This document shows positions 25,092 through 34,202 of a stretch of 64,000 nucleotides of DNA, piece by piece. The position numbers and the translations under genes were made by a program. A model generated the notes under the pieces. It was not told where the DNA came from. It worked only from the letters and a program-made list of their open reading frames with translations, and ran no database searches. The DNA lies in assembly GCA_963720945.1 (NCBI GenBank), contig CAVRHH010000031.1:372001-436000 (forward strand). Reading direction: 5' to 3'. Positions within the stretch are counted from its first letter, which is position 1; the number at the start of each line of letters is the position of its first letter. The stretch comes from Bog-532 sp963720945 (GTDB taxonomy: Bacteria > Actinomycetota > Actinomycetes > Streptosporangiales > Streptosporangiaceae).

Positions 25092-25141
25092 TTTATTGCG
25101 TGATCTGTCCCGCATGTTTATTGCGTGATCTGTCCCGCATG
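25092..25141. repeat. 25-bp tandem duplication
   Basis: Two perfect copies, 25092-25116 and 25117-25141, each starting TTTATTGCGTGATC and ending CCGCATG. Noncoding. Confidence 0.9.
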
Positions 25142-25147
25142 CTCCCT

Positions 25148-25237
25148 TTACTACGGGCGGAACCGGCTTCCGGCTTGTTACTACGGGCGGAACCGGCTTC
25201 CGGCTTGTTACTACGGGCGGAACCGGCTTCCGGCTCG
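25148..25237. repeat. 30-bp tandem repeat, three copies
   Basis: Copies at 25148-25177, 25178-25207 and 25208-25237 (the last with one T to C change), each starting TTACTACGGGCGG and ending CTTCCGGCTTG. No spacers separate them, so this is not CRISPR. It lies 300-350 bp upstream of the MraZ boxes. Confidence 0.9.
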
Positions 25238-25506
25238 CCGGTCCCGGTATCCGGCCCGTCCTCCACTTCCTTCCACCGCACGCCGGGGCCGGGCGGTTGC
25301 CCCGCCATTCCGGTGCTCCGCCGGGCGGCCGCCCCGCCATTCCGGGGCTCCGCGGGGCTTCAGCCCGGCCGATTCCCGGCCTGCCCCGCGGTCCCCGGGG
25401 CGCCGCGCCCAGGTCTCTCGCTGATGCCCCCCACTTTGCTCCACCGATCCTGAGCTGGGCTTTTATCGTCGAGATGGGCCGAAAAACGCCGCGCCGGCCG
25501 TTGACG

Positions 25507-25542
25507 GTGGAGGAATGTGGAGTACAGTGGAGCGCCATGGGG
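25507..25542 (+). promoter_or_regulatory. MraZ-box array upstream of mraZ
   Basis: GTGGAG occurs at 25507-25512, 25517-25522 and 25527-25532, and a weaker ATGGGG at 25537-25542. All are at exact 10-bp spacing on one helix face. Known MraZ operators are direct GTGGxG-type repeats with this period upstream of mraZ. The array lies 49-84 bp before the start and is expected to mediate MraZ feedback on the division cluster. Confidence 0.8.
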
Positions 25543-25590
25543 CAGAAATAGCCGTACAGCGTTACTCGCGGGACTGGGGAGGTGGGTGCG

Positions 25591-26022
25591 ATGTTCCTCG
25601 GCACTCACACGCCTCGGCTCGACGAGAAAGGGCGCCTGATTCTGCCCGCCAAGTACCGCGACGAGCTTGCCGAGGGTGTGGTGATCACAAAAGGCCAGGA
25701 GCGCTGCCTTTACGTCTTCCCGGCCGCGGAGTTCACCCGCGTGACCGAGGCCATGAGCACCGCGCCGGTCACACCCAAGGGCCTGCGGGACTACAGCCGG
25801 GTGCTGTTCGCCAGCGCCTCGGATGAGGTCCCGGACAGGCAGGGCCGCATCACCGTGCCGCCTGCGCTGCGGAGTTACGCCGGGCTCGACCGGGACTGCG
25901 TCGTGATCGGCGCCAACACCCGGATGGAGATCTGGGACGCCGCGGCCTGGGAGAGCTACCTGGCCAGCCAGGAAGAGGCCTTCTCTGACGCGTCCGAGGA
26001 GGTGCTACCCGGGATCTTGTGA
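25591..26022 (+). CDS. mraZ: Transcriptional regulator MraZ
   Basis: A 143-residue protein with two SpoVT/AbrB-like swapped-hairpin domains: FLGTHTPRLDEKGRLILPAK at the N-terminus and DRQGRITVPPALRSYAGLDR near residue 75. The DxxGR motif appears in each. MraZ forms a ring and binds the direct-repeat boxes upstream of its own gene to control the division cluster. ATG 25591 has GGGGAGG 8 nt upstream and gives the conserved MFLGTH start; GTG 25582 is less likely. First gene of the cluster. Confidence 0.96.
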   Translation: MFLGTHTPRLDEKGRLILPAKYRDELAEGVVITKGQERCLYVFPAAEFTRVTEAMSTAPVTPKGLRDYSRVLFASASDEVPDRQGRITVPPALRSYAGLDRDCVVIGANTRMEIWDAAAWESYLASQEEAFSDASEEVLPGIL

Positions 26023-26216
26023 CGCGGTGCCGGGCGTGCGCCCGGTACCAGATGCCCGGCGAGGTCTCCACCCGCGCTGGGCCGCCGGCCGGCTGGCATC
26101 ACTTCCCCGGTGCCAGGCGCCTGGCGGCCCGCGCGGCGCGGATGGGGGCCCGGCCGGGGCACCAGCCGTGGCCAGTAGCCGCGATGCGGCCAGCCAGCGA
26201 GAACTTTGGGGGTCTG

Positions 26217-27176
26217 ATGGGCGAGTCAGCCGCCGGCCACGTGCCGGTCATGGCCGACGCCGTGGCCGTCCTGCTCGCGCCCGCCCTGGCGGCGGACGGC
26301 GCTGTCCTTCTCGACGCGACGCTCGGCCGGGCCGGCCACGCCCGGGCGTTGCTCGCCGCCTACCCCGGCCTCATCCTGATCGGCGTCGACGCCGACGTGA
26401 CCGCGATCGAGCGGTCCCGTGCCGTGCTGTCCGCCGACGAGGGCCGGGTGACGCTCGTGCACTCCTTCTACGACGAGATCCCGGCCATTGCCGCCGCCGC
26501 GGGCCTCGACAGCGTGCAGGGCATCCTCTTCGACCTCGGGGTGTCGTCCCCGCAGCTGGACGATCCCGAACGTGGCTTCGCGTACTCCTATGACGCGCCC
26601 CTGGACATGCGGATGGACCAGACCCGCGAGCTCACCGCGGCCGAGATCGTCAACCACTACCCGGCCGGGGAACTGGCCCGGGTGCTCCGCGACTACGGCG
26701 AGGAGCGGTTCGCCCGGCGGATCGCGGACGCGCTGGTCCGGGAGCGGGCCCGGTCGCCGGTGACCTCCACCGGGCGGCTGAGCGAGATCGTCCGCGACGC
26801 GATACCGGCGGCCGCGCGGCGGACCGGCGGTCATCCCGCCAAGCGCACGTTCCAGGCCCTGCGCATCGAGGTGAACGGCGAGCTGGCCGTGCTGGGGCGC
26901 GCCCTGCCCGCCGCCCTGGACCTGCTGTCGGTGGGCGGGCGGATCGTCGTCCTCGCCTACCACTCGCTCGAGGACCGCGCGGTCAAGCGCGTGCTCACCG
27001 CGGCCGCCGCCGACACCACCCCGCCCGGCCTGCCGGTGCCGCTGCCCGGGAGCGGGCCGCGGTTCCGCCTGCTGACCCGGGGCGCGCTGCGGCCGTCCGC
27101 GGAAGAAGTCGCCGCCAACCCTCGTGCGGCATCAGCGCGGCTGCGGGCCGCGGAGCGAATACGGAAGGCGGCGTGA
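26217..27176 (+). CDS. rsmH: 16S rRNA (cytosine-1402-N4)-methyltransferase
   Basis: A 319-residue SAM enzyme methylating C1402 in the 30S decoding centre. Conserved are GHVPVMADAVAVLLAPAL, LLDATLGRAGHARALLAAYP (SAM motif I), ILFDLGVSSPQLDDPERGFA, PLDMRMDQTRELTAAEIVN, GHPAKRTFQALRIEVNGELA and VLAYHSLEDRAVKR. In motif I the usual GxGGH is GRAGH, as often seen in actinobacteria. ATG 26217 follows GGGGGTCTG; the in-frame region back to 26019 has no family similarity. A 194-bp gap separates it from mraZ. Confidence 0.96.
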   Translation: MGESAAGHVPVMADAVAVLLAPALAADGAVLLDATLGRAGHARALLAAYPGLILIGVDADVTAIERSRAVLSADEGRVTLVHSFYDEIPAIAAAAGLDSVQGILFDLGVSSPQLDDPERGFAYSYDAPLDMRMDQTRELTAAEIVNHYPAGELARVLRDYGEERFARRIADALVRERARSPVTSTGRLSEIVRDAIPAAARRTGGHPAKRTFQALRIEVNGELAVLGRALPAALDLLSVGGRIVVLAYHSLEDRAVKRVLTAAAADTTPPGLPVPLPGSGPRFRLLTRGALRPSAEEVAANPRAASARLRAAERIRKAA

Positions 27177-27198
27177 CGGGCATGAAGGGGCGGATGAC

Positions 27199-27882
27199 AT
27201 GGCGACCCGAATAACCGACCCGGCGCCCCCGCGGACCAGGGGCAACCGGGGGAACCCGGGGAACCCGCCCGGTGTAAGCCGCGGCAACCCGCCCGGCGTC
27301 ACCCGGGGCGGCCAGCCGGGCCCAGCCGGGGGAAACAGCCGCCCGCGCCCGGCCACCCCATCCCGGGGCAAGGCCGGTCCCCGGCTCGTCTCCGCGCCCC
27401 GGCCCGCGCCGAAGACCGGGCCCGCGCCGAAGACCGGGCCTGAACGCCGGACCGGGCCGGCCCTGCGCGTGACCACGGCACCCCCGCGGCAGAGCGCGCC
27501 TGCGGCCCCGCCCCGTACATCCCCCCGCACCGGACCGGCCGAGAGCGCGGGCCGCCGCCGGATGCCGTTCCTGCTGCTGATCGTCGGCATGCTGTGCGGT
27601 GCGCTGGTCTGCCTCCTGGTGATCAGCACGACGCTCGCCGCCGGCTCGTTCCAGATCACCAACCTGCAGCAGCAGAACCAGGCCATGGCCAAGCAGCAGC
27701 AGCAACTGCAGCAGGAGGTGGCGCAGGATCAGGCGCCCAGCGTGATCGCCCAGCGAGCCGAACAGCTCGGCATGAAGCCGGCCGGCCAGCTGCAGTTCCT
27801 CAACGTGAAGACCGGCCAGATCTCCAGCGACGCCGCGACCGGCGCCGCCGCCACCCTCCAGGTTCCCGGCTATACCCCATGA
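27199..27882 (+). CDS. ftsL: Cell division protein FtsL
   Basis: A 227-residue bitopic membrane protein by position and structure. Residues 1-120 are a disordered cytoplasmic Gly/Pro/Arg-rich stretch with PAPKTG repeats. The single membrane helix is FLLLIVGMLCGALVCLLVIS near residue 124. It is followed by a Gln-rich coiled coil (ITNLQQQNQAMAKQQQQLQQ) that would pair with FtsB/DivIC-type partners. The N-terminus is far longer than in model FtsL proteins. ATG 27199 follows GAAGGGGCGG. Its TGA overlaps the ftsI ATG. Confidence 0.85.
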   Translation: MATRITDPAPPRTRGNRGNPGNPPGVSRGNPPGVTRGGQPGPAGGNSRPRPATPSRGKAGPRLVSAPRPAPKTGPAPKTGPERRTGPALRVTTAPPRQSAPAAPPRTSPRTGPAESAGRRRMPFLLLIVGMLCGALVCLLVISTTLAAGSFQITNLQQQNQAMAKQQQQLQQEVAQDQAPSVIAQRAEQLGMKPAGQLQFLNVKTGQISSDAATGAAATLQVPGYTP

Positions 27883-30008
27883 CCGTGCGCGGCGGGGGAC
27901 GTGAGCCGCGCGGTGGCGGGCGCGACGCACGTGGGGGAGCAGGCATGGGGCGGGGCGCCCCCGGGCCGGGCCGTACCGGCCCGATGCGCGGGGCCCGGCG
28001 CCCCGGCGACGACGACCGGCGTGACCGGCGTGTCCGGGGCGGCGACGACCGGCGCGGCCCGGCGAACGGTGCCGCGCGACGCCCGTCATCGCGGGGCGGC
28101 GGGTACGCCACCCCCCGGGCCGCGAGCTTTGAGCCGGCCGCCCGGCCGGGCCTTACCAGGAACGGCCGGCCGCCGCGCCGCCGCGCGCCGCGTCTCCGCA
28201 TGCTGCGGACGCGGGCCGACCCGGGGCGGCGGCTGGGGGCCGCGCTGCTAAGCATCGCGGTCGTGATGTCGCTGTTCGCCGGGCGGCTGATCCAGCTCCA
28301 GGGCTTCGAATCCGGCACGTACGTGCGGATCGCCCAGGACCAGCGGCTGGAGACCGTGAGCCTGCCGGCCGCGCGCGGTGACATCACCGCCGCGAACGGC
28401 CAGGCGCTGGCCATCACCGTGCAGACGTACCTGGTTTACGCGGACCCGGTGATGATGACCGCGGCGCAGATGACGCAGATCGCCGCGGATCTGGCCGGGC
28501 CGCTCGGCATGGCCCAGGCGGACATCCTCAGCCTGCTGCAGCACCCGACCTCGCCGCAGTACGTGGTGCTCAAGAGCGGGGTGTCGCAGGCGGCCGCCGA
28601 TCAGATCAAGGGCCTCTCGCTGCCCGGCGTGGTCGGCACCGGGGCCGTCACCGGCACCGGAACCACCACCACCGGCAGCGGGCTGCCCGGCATCCAGATG
28701 CAGGCCAGCTACAAGCGCGTGTACCCCGACGGGAACGTGACCTCGAACCTGCTCGGCTTCACCCATACGACCATCAGCGGCAACCTGTCCGGCGTGGCCG
28801 GCCTGGAGTACTCCGACAACGCGCTGCTGGCCGGGAAGACCGGCAGCGAGCAGTTCCAGTTCGGCTACGACGGCCAGCAGATCCCGCTGGCCGCGAACAA
28901 GAACACCCCCGCGGTCAACGGCAGCGGGCTGCGCCTGACGATCATCCCCGCCCTGCAGTGGGAGGCCCAGCAGGCCTGCCAGCAGGAAGTCCAGAAGAGC
29001 CACGCGGAGAATTGCACGGTGGTGGTCATGCAGCCCGGCACCGGCAAGATCCTGGCCATGGCGCAGTGGCCGGCCTACGATCCCGCCTCGTCCAATCCCG
29101 AGGCCACGTCCAATCTGGCCGTCCAGGACATCTTCGAACCGGGCAGCACCGCCAAGGTGATCACCGCCGCCGCGGCGATGGAAAAGGGCGGCCAGACGAT
29201 CACGAGCACCTATACCGTCCCCGACGTGATCGACGAGGGCGGCTTCACGTTCCATGACGCCGAGTACCACCCGGTGGAGCGCTGGACGATCGCCGGCATC
29301 CTGGCCAACTCCAGCAACGACGGCATGGTCCAGGTGGTCCGGCACGTGCCGCCGCAGACGCAGTACGACTACCTCAAGGCGTTCGGCCTCGACGAGCCCA
29401 CCGGCCTGAACCTGCCCGGCGAGACGCCCGGCCTGCTCCCCGCGCCCTCGGCATGGTGGGGCAACGAGCGGTACACGCTGTCCTTCGGCCAGGGCGTCGA
29501 CGTGAACGCGCTGCAGATGGCCAGCGTGTACGCGACGATCGCGAACGGCGGCGTGCGCGTCCAGCCGACCCTGGTGGCCGGCACCACCGGCAGCGCCGGC
29601 ACCTACACCCCGGCCGCCGCGCCCACGTCCCGCCGGGTCATCCAGGCGAGCACGGCCCGGAGCCTGATCGGGGCGCTGCAGCAGGTACCCGGGGTCGACC
29701 TGGCGGGCGGCCAGCCGTGGGGCGTCATCCCGGGCTACGCGGTCGCCGCGAAGACCGGCACGTCCCAGGAATGGGACGCCACCCGCAAATGCCTGTGCAA
29801 GTACGGATCCAGCTGGATCGGGATGGCGCCCGGCGACAACCCCCAGCTCGTGGTGTCGGTCAACGTGCAGAATCCCACGAAGAACGGCTACTTCGGTGCC
29901 GTCGTGGCCGGGCCGGTCTTCTATCAGGTGATGAAGTTCGCGCTGCAGACCATGAAGATTCCGCCGGACGGGGCCAAGCCTGCGGACGTGCCGCTCACCG
30001 GGCCCTGA
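27879..30008 (+). CDS. ftsI: Septal peptidoglycan transpeptidase FtsI (PBP3)
   Basis: A 709-residue class B penicillin-binding protein for septal cross-linking. An Arg/Gly-rich cytoplasmic N-terminus of about 110 residues (RGGGREPRGGGRDARGG) precedes the membrane helix LGAALLSIAVVMSLFAGRLI. The dimerisation domain has RGDITAANGQALAI. Transpeptidase motifs: EPGSTAKVITAAAAMEKG (SxxK), ANSSNDGMVQV (SxN) and AAKTGTSQEWD (KTG). ATG 27879 overlaps the ftsL stop. The RGG-like tail is unusual in length. Acts with FtsW at the septum. Confidence 0.95.
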   Translation: MTVRGGGREPRGGGRDARGGAGMGRGAPGPGRTGPMRGARRPGDDDRRDRRVRGGDDRRGPANGAARRPSSRGGGYATPRAASFEPAARPGLTRNGRPPRRRAPRLRMLRTRADPGRRLGAALLSIAVVMSLFAGRLIQLQGFESGTYVRIAQDQRLETVSLPAARGDITAANGQALAITVQTYLVYADPVMMTAAQMTQIAADLAGPLGMAQADILSLLQHPTSPQYVVLKSGVSQAAADQIKGLSLPGVVGTGAVTGTGTTTTGSGLPGIQMQASYKRVYPDGNVTSNLLGFTHTTISGNLSGVAGLEYSDNALLAGKTGSEQFQFGYDGQQIPLAANKNTPAVNGSGLRLTIIPALQWEAQQACQQEVQKSHAENCTVVVMQPGTGKILAMAQWPAYDPASSNPEATSNLAVQDIFEPGSTAKVITAAAAMEKGGQTITSTYTVPDVIDEGGFTFHDAEYHPVERWTIAGILANSSNDGMVQVVRHVPPQTQYDYLKAFGLDEPTGLNLPGETPGLLPAPSAWWGNERYTLSFGQGVDVNALQMASVYATIANGGVRVQPTLVAGTTGSAGTYTPAAAPTSRRVIQASTARSLIGALQQVPGVDLAGGQPWGVIPGYAVAAKTGTSQEWDATRKCLCKYGSSWIGMAPGDNPQLVVSVNVQNPTKNGYFGAVVAGPVFYQVMKFALQTMKIPPDGAKPADVPLTGP

Positions 30009-30015
30009 TTGGGGG

Positions 30016-30021
30016 TAACCT
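30016..30021 (+). promoter_or_regulatory. -10 box TAACCT, internal leaderless promoter of murE
   Basis: TAACCT ends 6 nt before GTG 30028, within the short ftsI-murE gap. It suggests that murE and later genes can be transcribed apart from mraZ-ftsI. Confidence 0.4.
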
Positions 30022-30027
30022 CTGCGC

Positions 30028-31632
30028 GTGCCCGTGGCCATCCGTCCCACCCGAACTGTGCGCCGCCCCCTGTCCGGCCTGGGCGCGCTGCTCGGCGTGA
30101 CACAGCGCGCCGGCGGCGCGGTGCCCGCCGCCCCGCTTACGCCGAGGACACCGAACGGGACTGACCGGGAGCCAGCCATCTCGGGGGTCACCCACGACTC
30201 CCGTATGGTGCGCCCCGGGGATCTCTACGCCGCGCTGCCGGGTACCCGCGTGCACGGGGCCGAGTTCAGCGCCGCCGCGGTGGCGGCCGGCGCCACGGCC
30301 ATCCTCACCGATCCGGCCGGCCGGGACCGGGCCGCCGCCGCCGGGGTACCCGTCTTCGTGATCGCCGACCCCCGGGTCCGGCTCGGCGAGATCGCCTGCT
30401 GGGTGTATGGGGATCCCTCCCGGCGGCTGGGGCTGATCGGCGTGACCGGCACCAGCGGCAAGACCACCACGAGCTATCTCATCGAGGCCGGGCTGCGCCG
30501 CGCCGGGCATGTGACAGGGCTGATCGGCGGGGTGGAAACCCGGATCGGCGCGGACGTGGCCGCCAGCGAGCTCACCACGCCCGAGGCCACCGACCTGCAG
30601 GCGCTGCTGGCCACCATGGCCGAGCGCGGGGTCACCGCGGCCGCGATGGAGGTCTCCAGCCACGCCCTCGCGCTCGGCCGGGTCGCGGGCACCCACTACG
30701 ACGTCGCCATCTTCACCAACCTGTCCCAGGACCACCTCGACTTCCACGCCGGCCTCGAGGACTACTTCGCGGCCAAGGCCACCCTGTTCACCCCGGAATA
30801 CGCCGGTGCCGGGGTGGTCAACCTGGACGACACCTACGGGCGGCGGCTCGCGGAGACAGCGCCCATCCCCATCGTCACGTTCTCCGCGGCCGGGAGGAGG
30901 GAGGCGGACTGGCGGGCCGAGAACGTCCGGGTGGGGGCGGACGGCAGCACGTTCCGGGTCATCGGGCCCGGCGGGGTGGAGGCCGATGCCTCGCTGGCCC
31001 TCGTCGGCCCGTTCAACGTGGCCAACGCGCTCGGGGCGATCGTGGCCCTGGTGGAGGCGGGCACCGGCCTGGAGGACGCGGTGGCCGGCGTGGGATCCTG
31101 CCCCGGCGTGCCCGGGCGGCTGGAACGGGTCGACGCCGGCGGTGCCGCGCCCGACCTGACCGTGCTCGTCGACTACTCGCACAAGCCCGGCGCGGTCGAG
31201 GCCGTGCTGGGCGCGCTCCGCCCGGTCACCCAGGGCAGCCTGATCATCGTGCTCGGCTGCGGCGGTGACCGGGACCGGGCCAAGCGCCCGCTGATGGGCG
31301 CCGCGGCGGCGAGCCTCGCCGACGTGGCCATCTTCACCAGCGACAACCCGCGATCCGAAGATCCCCTGGCCATCCTCGCGGCCATGCTGGACGGCGCGCT
31401 CGGCGTGCCGCAGCGGCGCCGGGCGCACGTGACCGTGGAACCGGACCGGGCCGCCGCGATCGGCCTCGCCATCTCCTCCGCCGCCAAGGGCGATGTGATC
31501 CTGGTGGCCGGCAAGGGCCACGAACGCGGCCAGTACGTCGCGGGCAGCGTCCTGCCGTTCGACGACCGCGAGGTCACCGCCGAGGCCCTGCGGCGCCGGG
31601 CCGGGGCACCTGCGCCGAAGGGAGAACTGTGA
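30028..31632 (+). CDS. murE: UDP-MurNAc-tripeptide synthetase
   Basis: A 534-residue Mur ligase adding the third stem residue. ATP motif GVTGTSGKTTTSYLIEAGL near residue 138; carbamylated-lysine region LEDYFAAKATLF; VDYSHKPGAVEAVLGALRP; and the diaminopimelate-specific DNPRSEDP motif near residue 435, so the substrate is meso-DAP. GTG 30028 follows the -10 box directly. The N-terminal 40 residues are variable. Its stop overlaps the murF start (GTGA). Confidence 0.96.
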   Translation: MPVAIRPTRTVRRPLSGLGALLGVTQRAGGAVPAAPLTPRTPNGTDREPAISGVTHDSRMVRPGDLYAALPGTRVHGAEFSAAAVAAGATAILTDPAGRDRAAAAGVPVFVIADPRVRLGEIACWVYGDPSRRLGLIGVTGTSGKTTTSYLIEAGLRRAGHVTGLIGGVETRIGADVAASELTTPEATDLQALLATMAERGVTAAAMEVSSHALALGRVAGTHYDVAIFTNLSQDHLDFHAGLEDYFAAKATLFTPEYAGAGVVNLDDTYGRRLAETAPIPIVTFSAAGRREADWRAENVRVGADGSTFRVIGPGGVEADASLALVGPFNVANALGAIVALVEAGTGLEDAVAGVGSCPGVPGRLERVDAGGAAPDLTVLVDYSHKPGAVEAVLGALRPVTQGSLIIVLGCGGDRDRAKRPLMGAAAASLADVAIFTSDNPRSEDPLAILAAMLDGALGVPQRRRAHVTVEPDRAAAIGLAISSAAKGDVILVAGKGHERGQYVAGSVLPFDDREVTAEALRRRAGAPAPKGEL

Positions 31633-33044
31633 TCCCGCTCTCGCTGGAGGAGATCGCCCGGATCACCGGAGCCCGGCTGGACGGGGGGACCGACCCGTCC
31701 GCTGTCGTCTTCGGGCCGGTGGTCATCGACTCGCGCCGGGCCGCCCCGGGGAGCCTGTTCGCCGCGGTCGAGGGGGAGCGGGCCGACGGGCACGACTTCG
31801 CCGGGGCCGCCTTCGCCGCCGGGGCGGCCGCCGTGCTCGGCACCCGCCCGTGCGGCGGCCCCGCGCTGATCACCGGCAGCGTCCCGGTGGCGCTGGCCCG
31901 GCTGGCCCAGGAGGTCGTGGCCCGGCTGCCGCAGGTCGCCATCGCGGGGATCACCGGTTCCTCCGGCAAGACCTCGACCAAGGACCTGACCGCCCAGCTG
32001 GTCGAGCGCCTCGGGCCCACGGTCGCGCCGGAAGGTTCCTACAACAACGAGTTCGGCTTCCCGCTGACCGTGCTGCGCGCGGACGAGCGCACCCGTTACA
32101 TGGTGCTGGAGATGGCCGCCCGCGGCGTAGGCCACATCGCCAGCCTGTGTGAGATCGCGCCGCCGCGCGTCGGCGCCGTGCTGAACGTGGGGCACGCGCA
32201 CACCGGCGAGTTCGGCGGCATCGAGCAGGTCGCCCGGGCCAAGGGGGAACTGCCCGCGGCGCTGCCCGCGGCCGGGGCCGGCGGCGTCGCGATCCTGAAC
32301 GCCGACGACGCGCGGGTGATGGCCATGGCGGAGCGTACCGAAGCCCGGGTGGTGACCTTCGGTCTCGGAGCCACCGCCAGCGTCACCGCCACCGACGTGC
32401 GCCTCGACGACCTCGGGCGCCCGCGTTTCACCCTGGTTACCCCGGCCGGGACGGCCCCGGTGCGGCTGGGCCTGCACGGCGCGCACCACGTGCCGAACGC
32501 CCTGGCCGCCGCGGCCATCGCCGCCGAACTGGGCCTCGGCCTGGCGGATATCGCCGCCGGCCTGTCCGCGGCCACCGCGCGCAGCAAGTGGCGGATGGAG
32601 GTCCGCCAGGCCCCGGGCGGGCTGACCGTCGTCAACGACGCCTACAACGCCAACCCCGAATCCGTCCGGGCCGCGCTGGAAGCCCTGCGGCACATGGCCC
32701 GTGGGCGGCGCGCGTTCGCCGTCCTGGGCCAGATGGCCGAGCTGGGCGAGGAGTCCCGGGCGAGCCACGAGGAGGCCGGCGCGCTGGCCGCCGGAACCGG
32801 GGTGACCGGTTTGATCGTTGTCGGAGCAGAAGCAGAACCCATCATCGACGGGGCCCTGGCCGCAGATGGATGGCGCGGCGAGGTGATCGGCGTGCCAGAT
32901 GGCCCGGGCGCCGTCGCCGCGCTCCGCGGCCGGCTGGCCGAGGGTGACGTCGTGCTCGTCAAGGCCTCCCGCGCCGCCGGGCTGGAAAGCGTCGCCGCCG
33001 CCCTGCTGGCCGGGCCTGATCTCGTGAAGGAGACGGCCCAGTGA
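31629..33044 (+). CDS. murF: UDP-MurNAc-tripeptide:D-Ala-D-Ala ligase
   Basis: A 471-residue Mur ligase that adds D-Ala-D-Ala to complete the stem peptide. Visible: VVIDSRRAAPGSLFAAVEGE, GITGSSGKTSTKDLTAQLV (ATP loop, near residue 109), EGSYNNEFGFPLTVLRADER, LEMAARGVGHIASLCEIAPP, and VNDAYNANPESVRAALEAL near residue 337. Both ends overlap neighbours (GTGA with murE and mraY), so translation is coupled. Length is normal. Confidence 0.96.
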   Translation: MIPLSLEEIARITGARLDGGTDPSAVVFGPVVIDSRRAAPGSLFAAVEGERADGHDFAGAAFAAGAAAVLGTRPCGGPALITGSVPVALARLAQEVVARLPQVAIAGITGSSGKTSTKDLTAQLVERLGPTVAPEGSYNNEFGFPLTVLRADERTRYMVLEMAARGVGHIASLCEIAPPRVGAVLNVGHAHTGEFGGIEQVARAKGELPAALPAAGAGGVAILNADDARVMAMAERTEARVVTFGLGATASVTATDVRLDDLGRPRFTLVTPAGTAPVRLGLHGAHHVPNALAAAAIAAELGLGLADIAAGLSAATARSKWRMEVRQAPGGLTVVNDAYNANPESVRAALEALRHMARGRRAFAVLGQMAELGEESRASHEEAGALAAGTGVTGLIVVGAEAEPIIDGALAADGWRGEVIGVPDGPGAVAALRGRLAEGDVVLVKASRAAGLESVAAALLAGPDLVKETAQ

Positions 33045-34093
33045 AGGCCCTCCTCATCTCCGCCGCGGTCTCGCTGACCGTGGCGCTGCTCGGCACGCCG
33101 GTAGCCATCCGGGTATTCTCCCGGCACGGGTACGGCCAGCCCATCCGGGAGGAGGGGCCGGCCGACGCCGACAAGCGCGGCACGCCCACGATGGGCGGCA
33201 CCGTGATGATCATCGCGACGCTGGTCGGGTACTTCGTAGGCCACCTCGCCACCGGCGAGCCGCTCTCGGTGTCCGGGCTGCTCGTGCTGTTCCTGATGAC
33301 CGGCCTCGGCGCGGTCGGGTTCGCCGACGACTTCATCAAGCTGTACAAGCAGCGCAGCCTCGGCCTGCGCAGCGGGGCCAAGCTCACCGGGCAGGTGGTG
33401 GTCGGCGCCGTGTTCGCCGTGCTGGCCCTGCACTTCCCCGACGGGTACGACCTCACCCCCGCCTCCACGCACCTGTCGTTCCTGGCCGACTTCGGCATCT
33501 CGATCGGGCCCATCTTCTTCGTGGTCCTGGTCGTGGCCATGGTCGCCGGGACCTCCAACGCGGTGAACCTCACCGACGGGCTGGACGGGCTGGCCACCGG
33601 CGCGGCGATCCTGGTGCTGGCCGCGTACGTCATCATCGGCAACTGGCAGCTCCGCAACGACTGCACGACGGGGCTGGCGCCGAACTGCTACGACGTCCGC
33701 GACCCGCTGGACCTGGCCGTGGTCGCCGCCGCGCTGATGGCCGCGTGCGTCGGCTTCCTGTGGTGGAACGCGCCCCCGGCCCGCATCTTCATGGGGGACA
33801 CCGGCTCGCTCGCGCTGGGCGGCGCGCTGGCCGGCCTGGCCATCACCACCCGGACCGAGCTGCTGCTGGGCATCCTCGGCGGCCTGTTCGTGATCGTCAC
33901 GCTGTCGGTGATCATCCAGGTCGGCTCGTTCAAGCTCACCGGTAAACGGGTGTTCCGGATGGCCCCCCTGCAGCATCATTTCGAGCTGCTGGGCTGGGCC
34001 GAGACGACGATCGTGGTCAGATTCTGGGTCATCTCCGGCATGTTCATCGCGCTCGGCCTGGGCGTCTTCTACGTCGGCTGGTTCCCGAAGTAA
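33041..34093 (+). CDS. mraY: Phospho-MurNAc-pentapeptide translocase (lipid I synthase)
   Basis: A 350-residue, ten-helix membrane enzyme joining phospho-MurNAc-pentapeptide to undecaprenyl phosphate. Conserved: GTPTMGGTVMI near residue 46, FADDFIKLYKQRSLGLRSGA (Asp pair), SNAVNLTDGLDGLATGAAI (catalytic Asp), FMGDTGSLALGGALAGLAI and the C-terminal PLQHHFELLGWAETTIVVRF. GTG 33041 overlaps the murF stop. murD would normally follow directly; here ftsW comes next after about 110 bp. Confidence 0.97.
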   Translation: MKALLISAAVSLTVALLGTPVAIRVFSRHGYGQPIREEGPADADKRGTPTMGGTVMIIATLVGYFVGHLATGEPLSVSGLLVLFLMTGLGAVGFADDFIKLYKQRSLGLRSGAKLTGQVVVGAVFAVLALHFPDGYDLTPASTHLSFLADFGISIGPIFFVVLVVAMVAGTSNAVNLTDGLDGLATGAAILVLAAYVIIGNWQLRNDCTTGLAPNCYDVRDPLDLAVVAAALMAACVGFLWWNAPPARIFMGDTGSLALGGALAGLAITTRTELLLGILGGLFVIVTLSVIIQVGSFKLTGKRVFRMAPLQHHFELLGWAETTIVVRFWVISGMFIALGLGVFYVGWFPK

Positions 34094-34202
34094 CGCAGCC
34101 CGGCCGTTACGCCGGGTGATCCGTGCCCCGAATTCGCCGCCTTGTGCGCGACACGCGCCGGATCTCCCCGGTATCCGCCGCGCCCCCGCCGAGACTGGGT
34201 CC

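Larger units (their letters stand above)
24890..25590. other. moxR-mraZ divergent region with tandem arrays
   Basis: About 700 bases containing two adjacent tandem arrays (25092-25141 and 25148-25237), a Pro/Gly-type GC-rich stretch at 25240-25420 with no supported gene, and the MraZ boxes before mraZ. Frames crossing the arrays on both strands are repeats of short peptides without family support. Confidence 0.6.

Noticed and set aside
25148..25237. Possible CRISPR array (30-bp repeats)
   Set aside because: The repeats are directly joined with no spacers, only three copies, and no cas genes are in the window.
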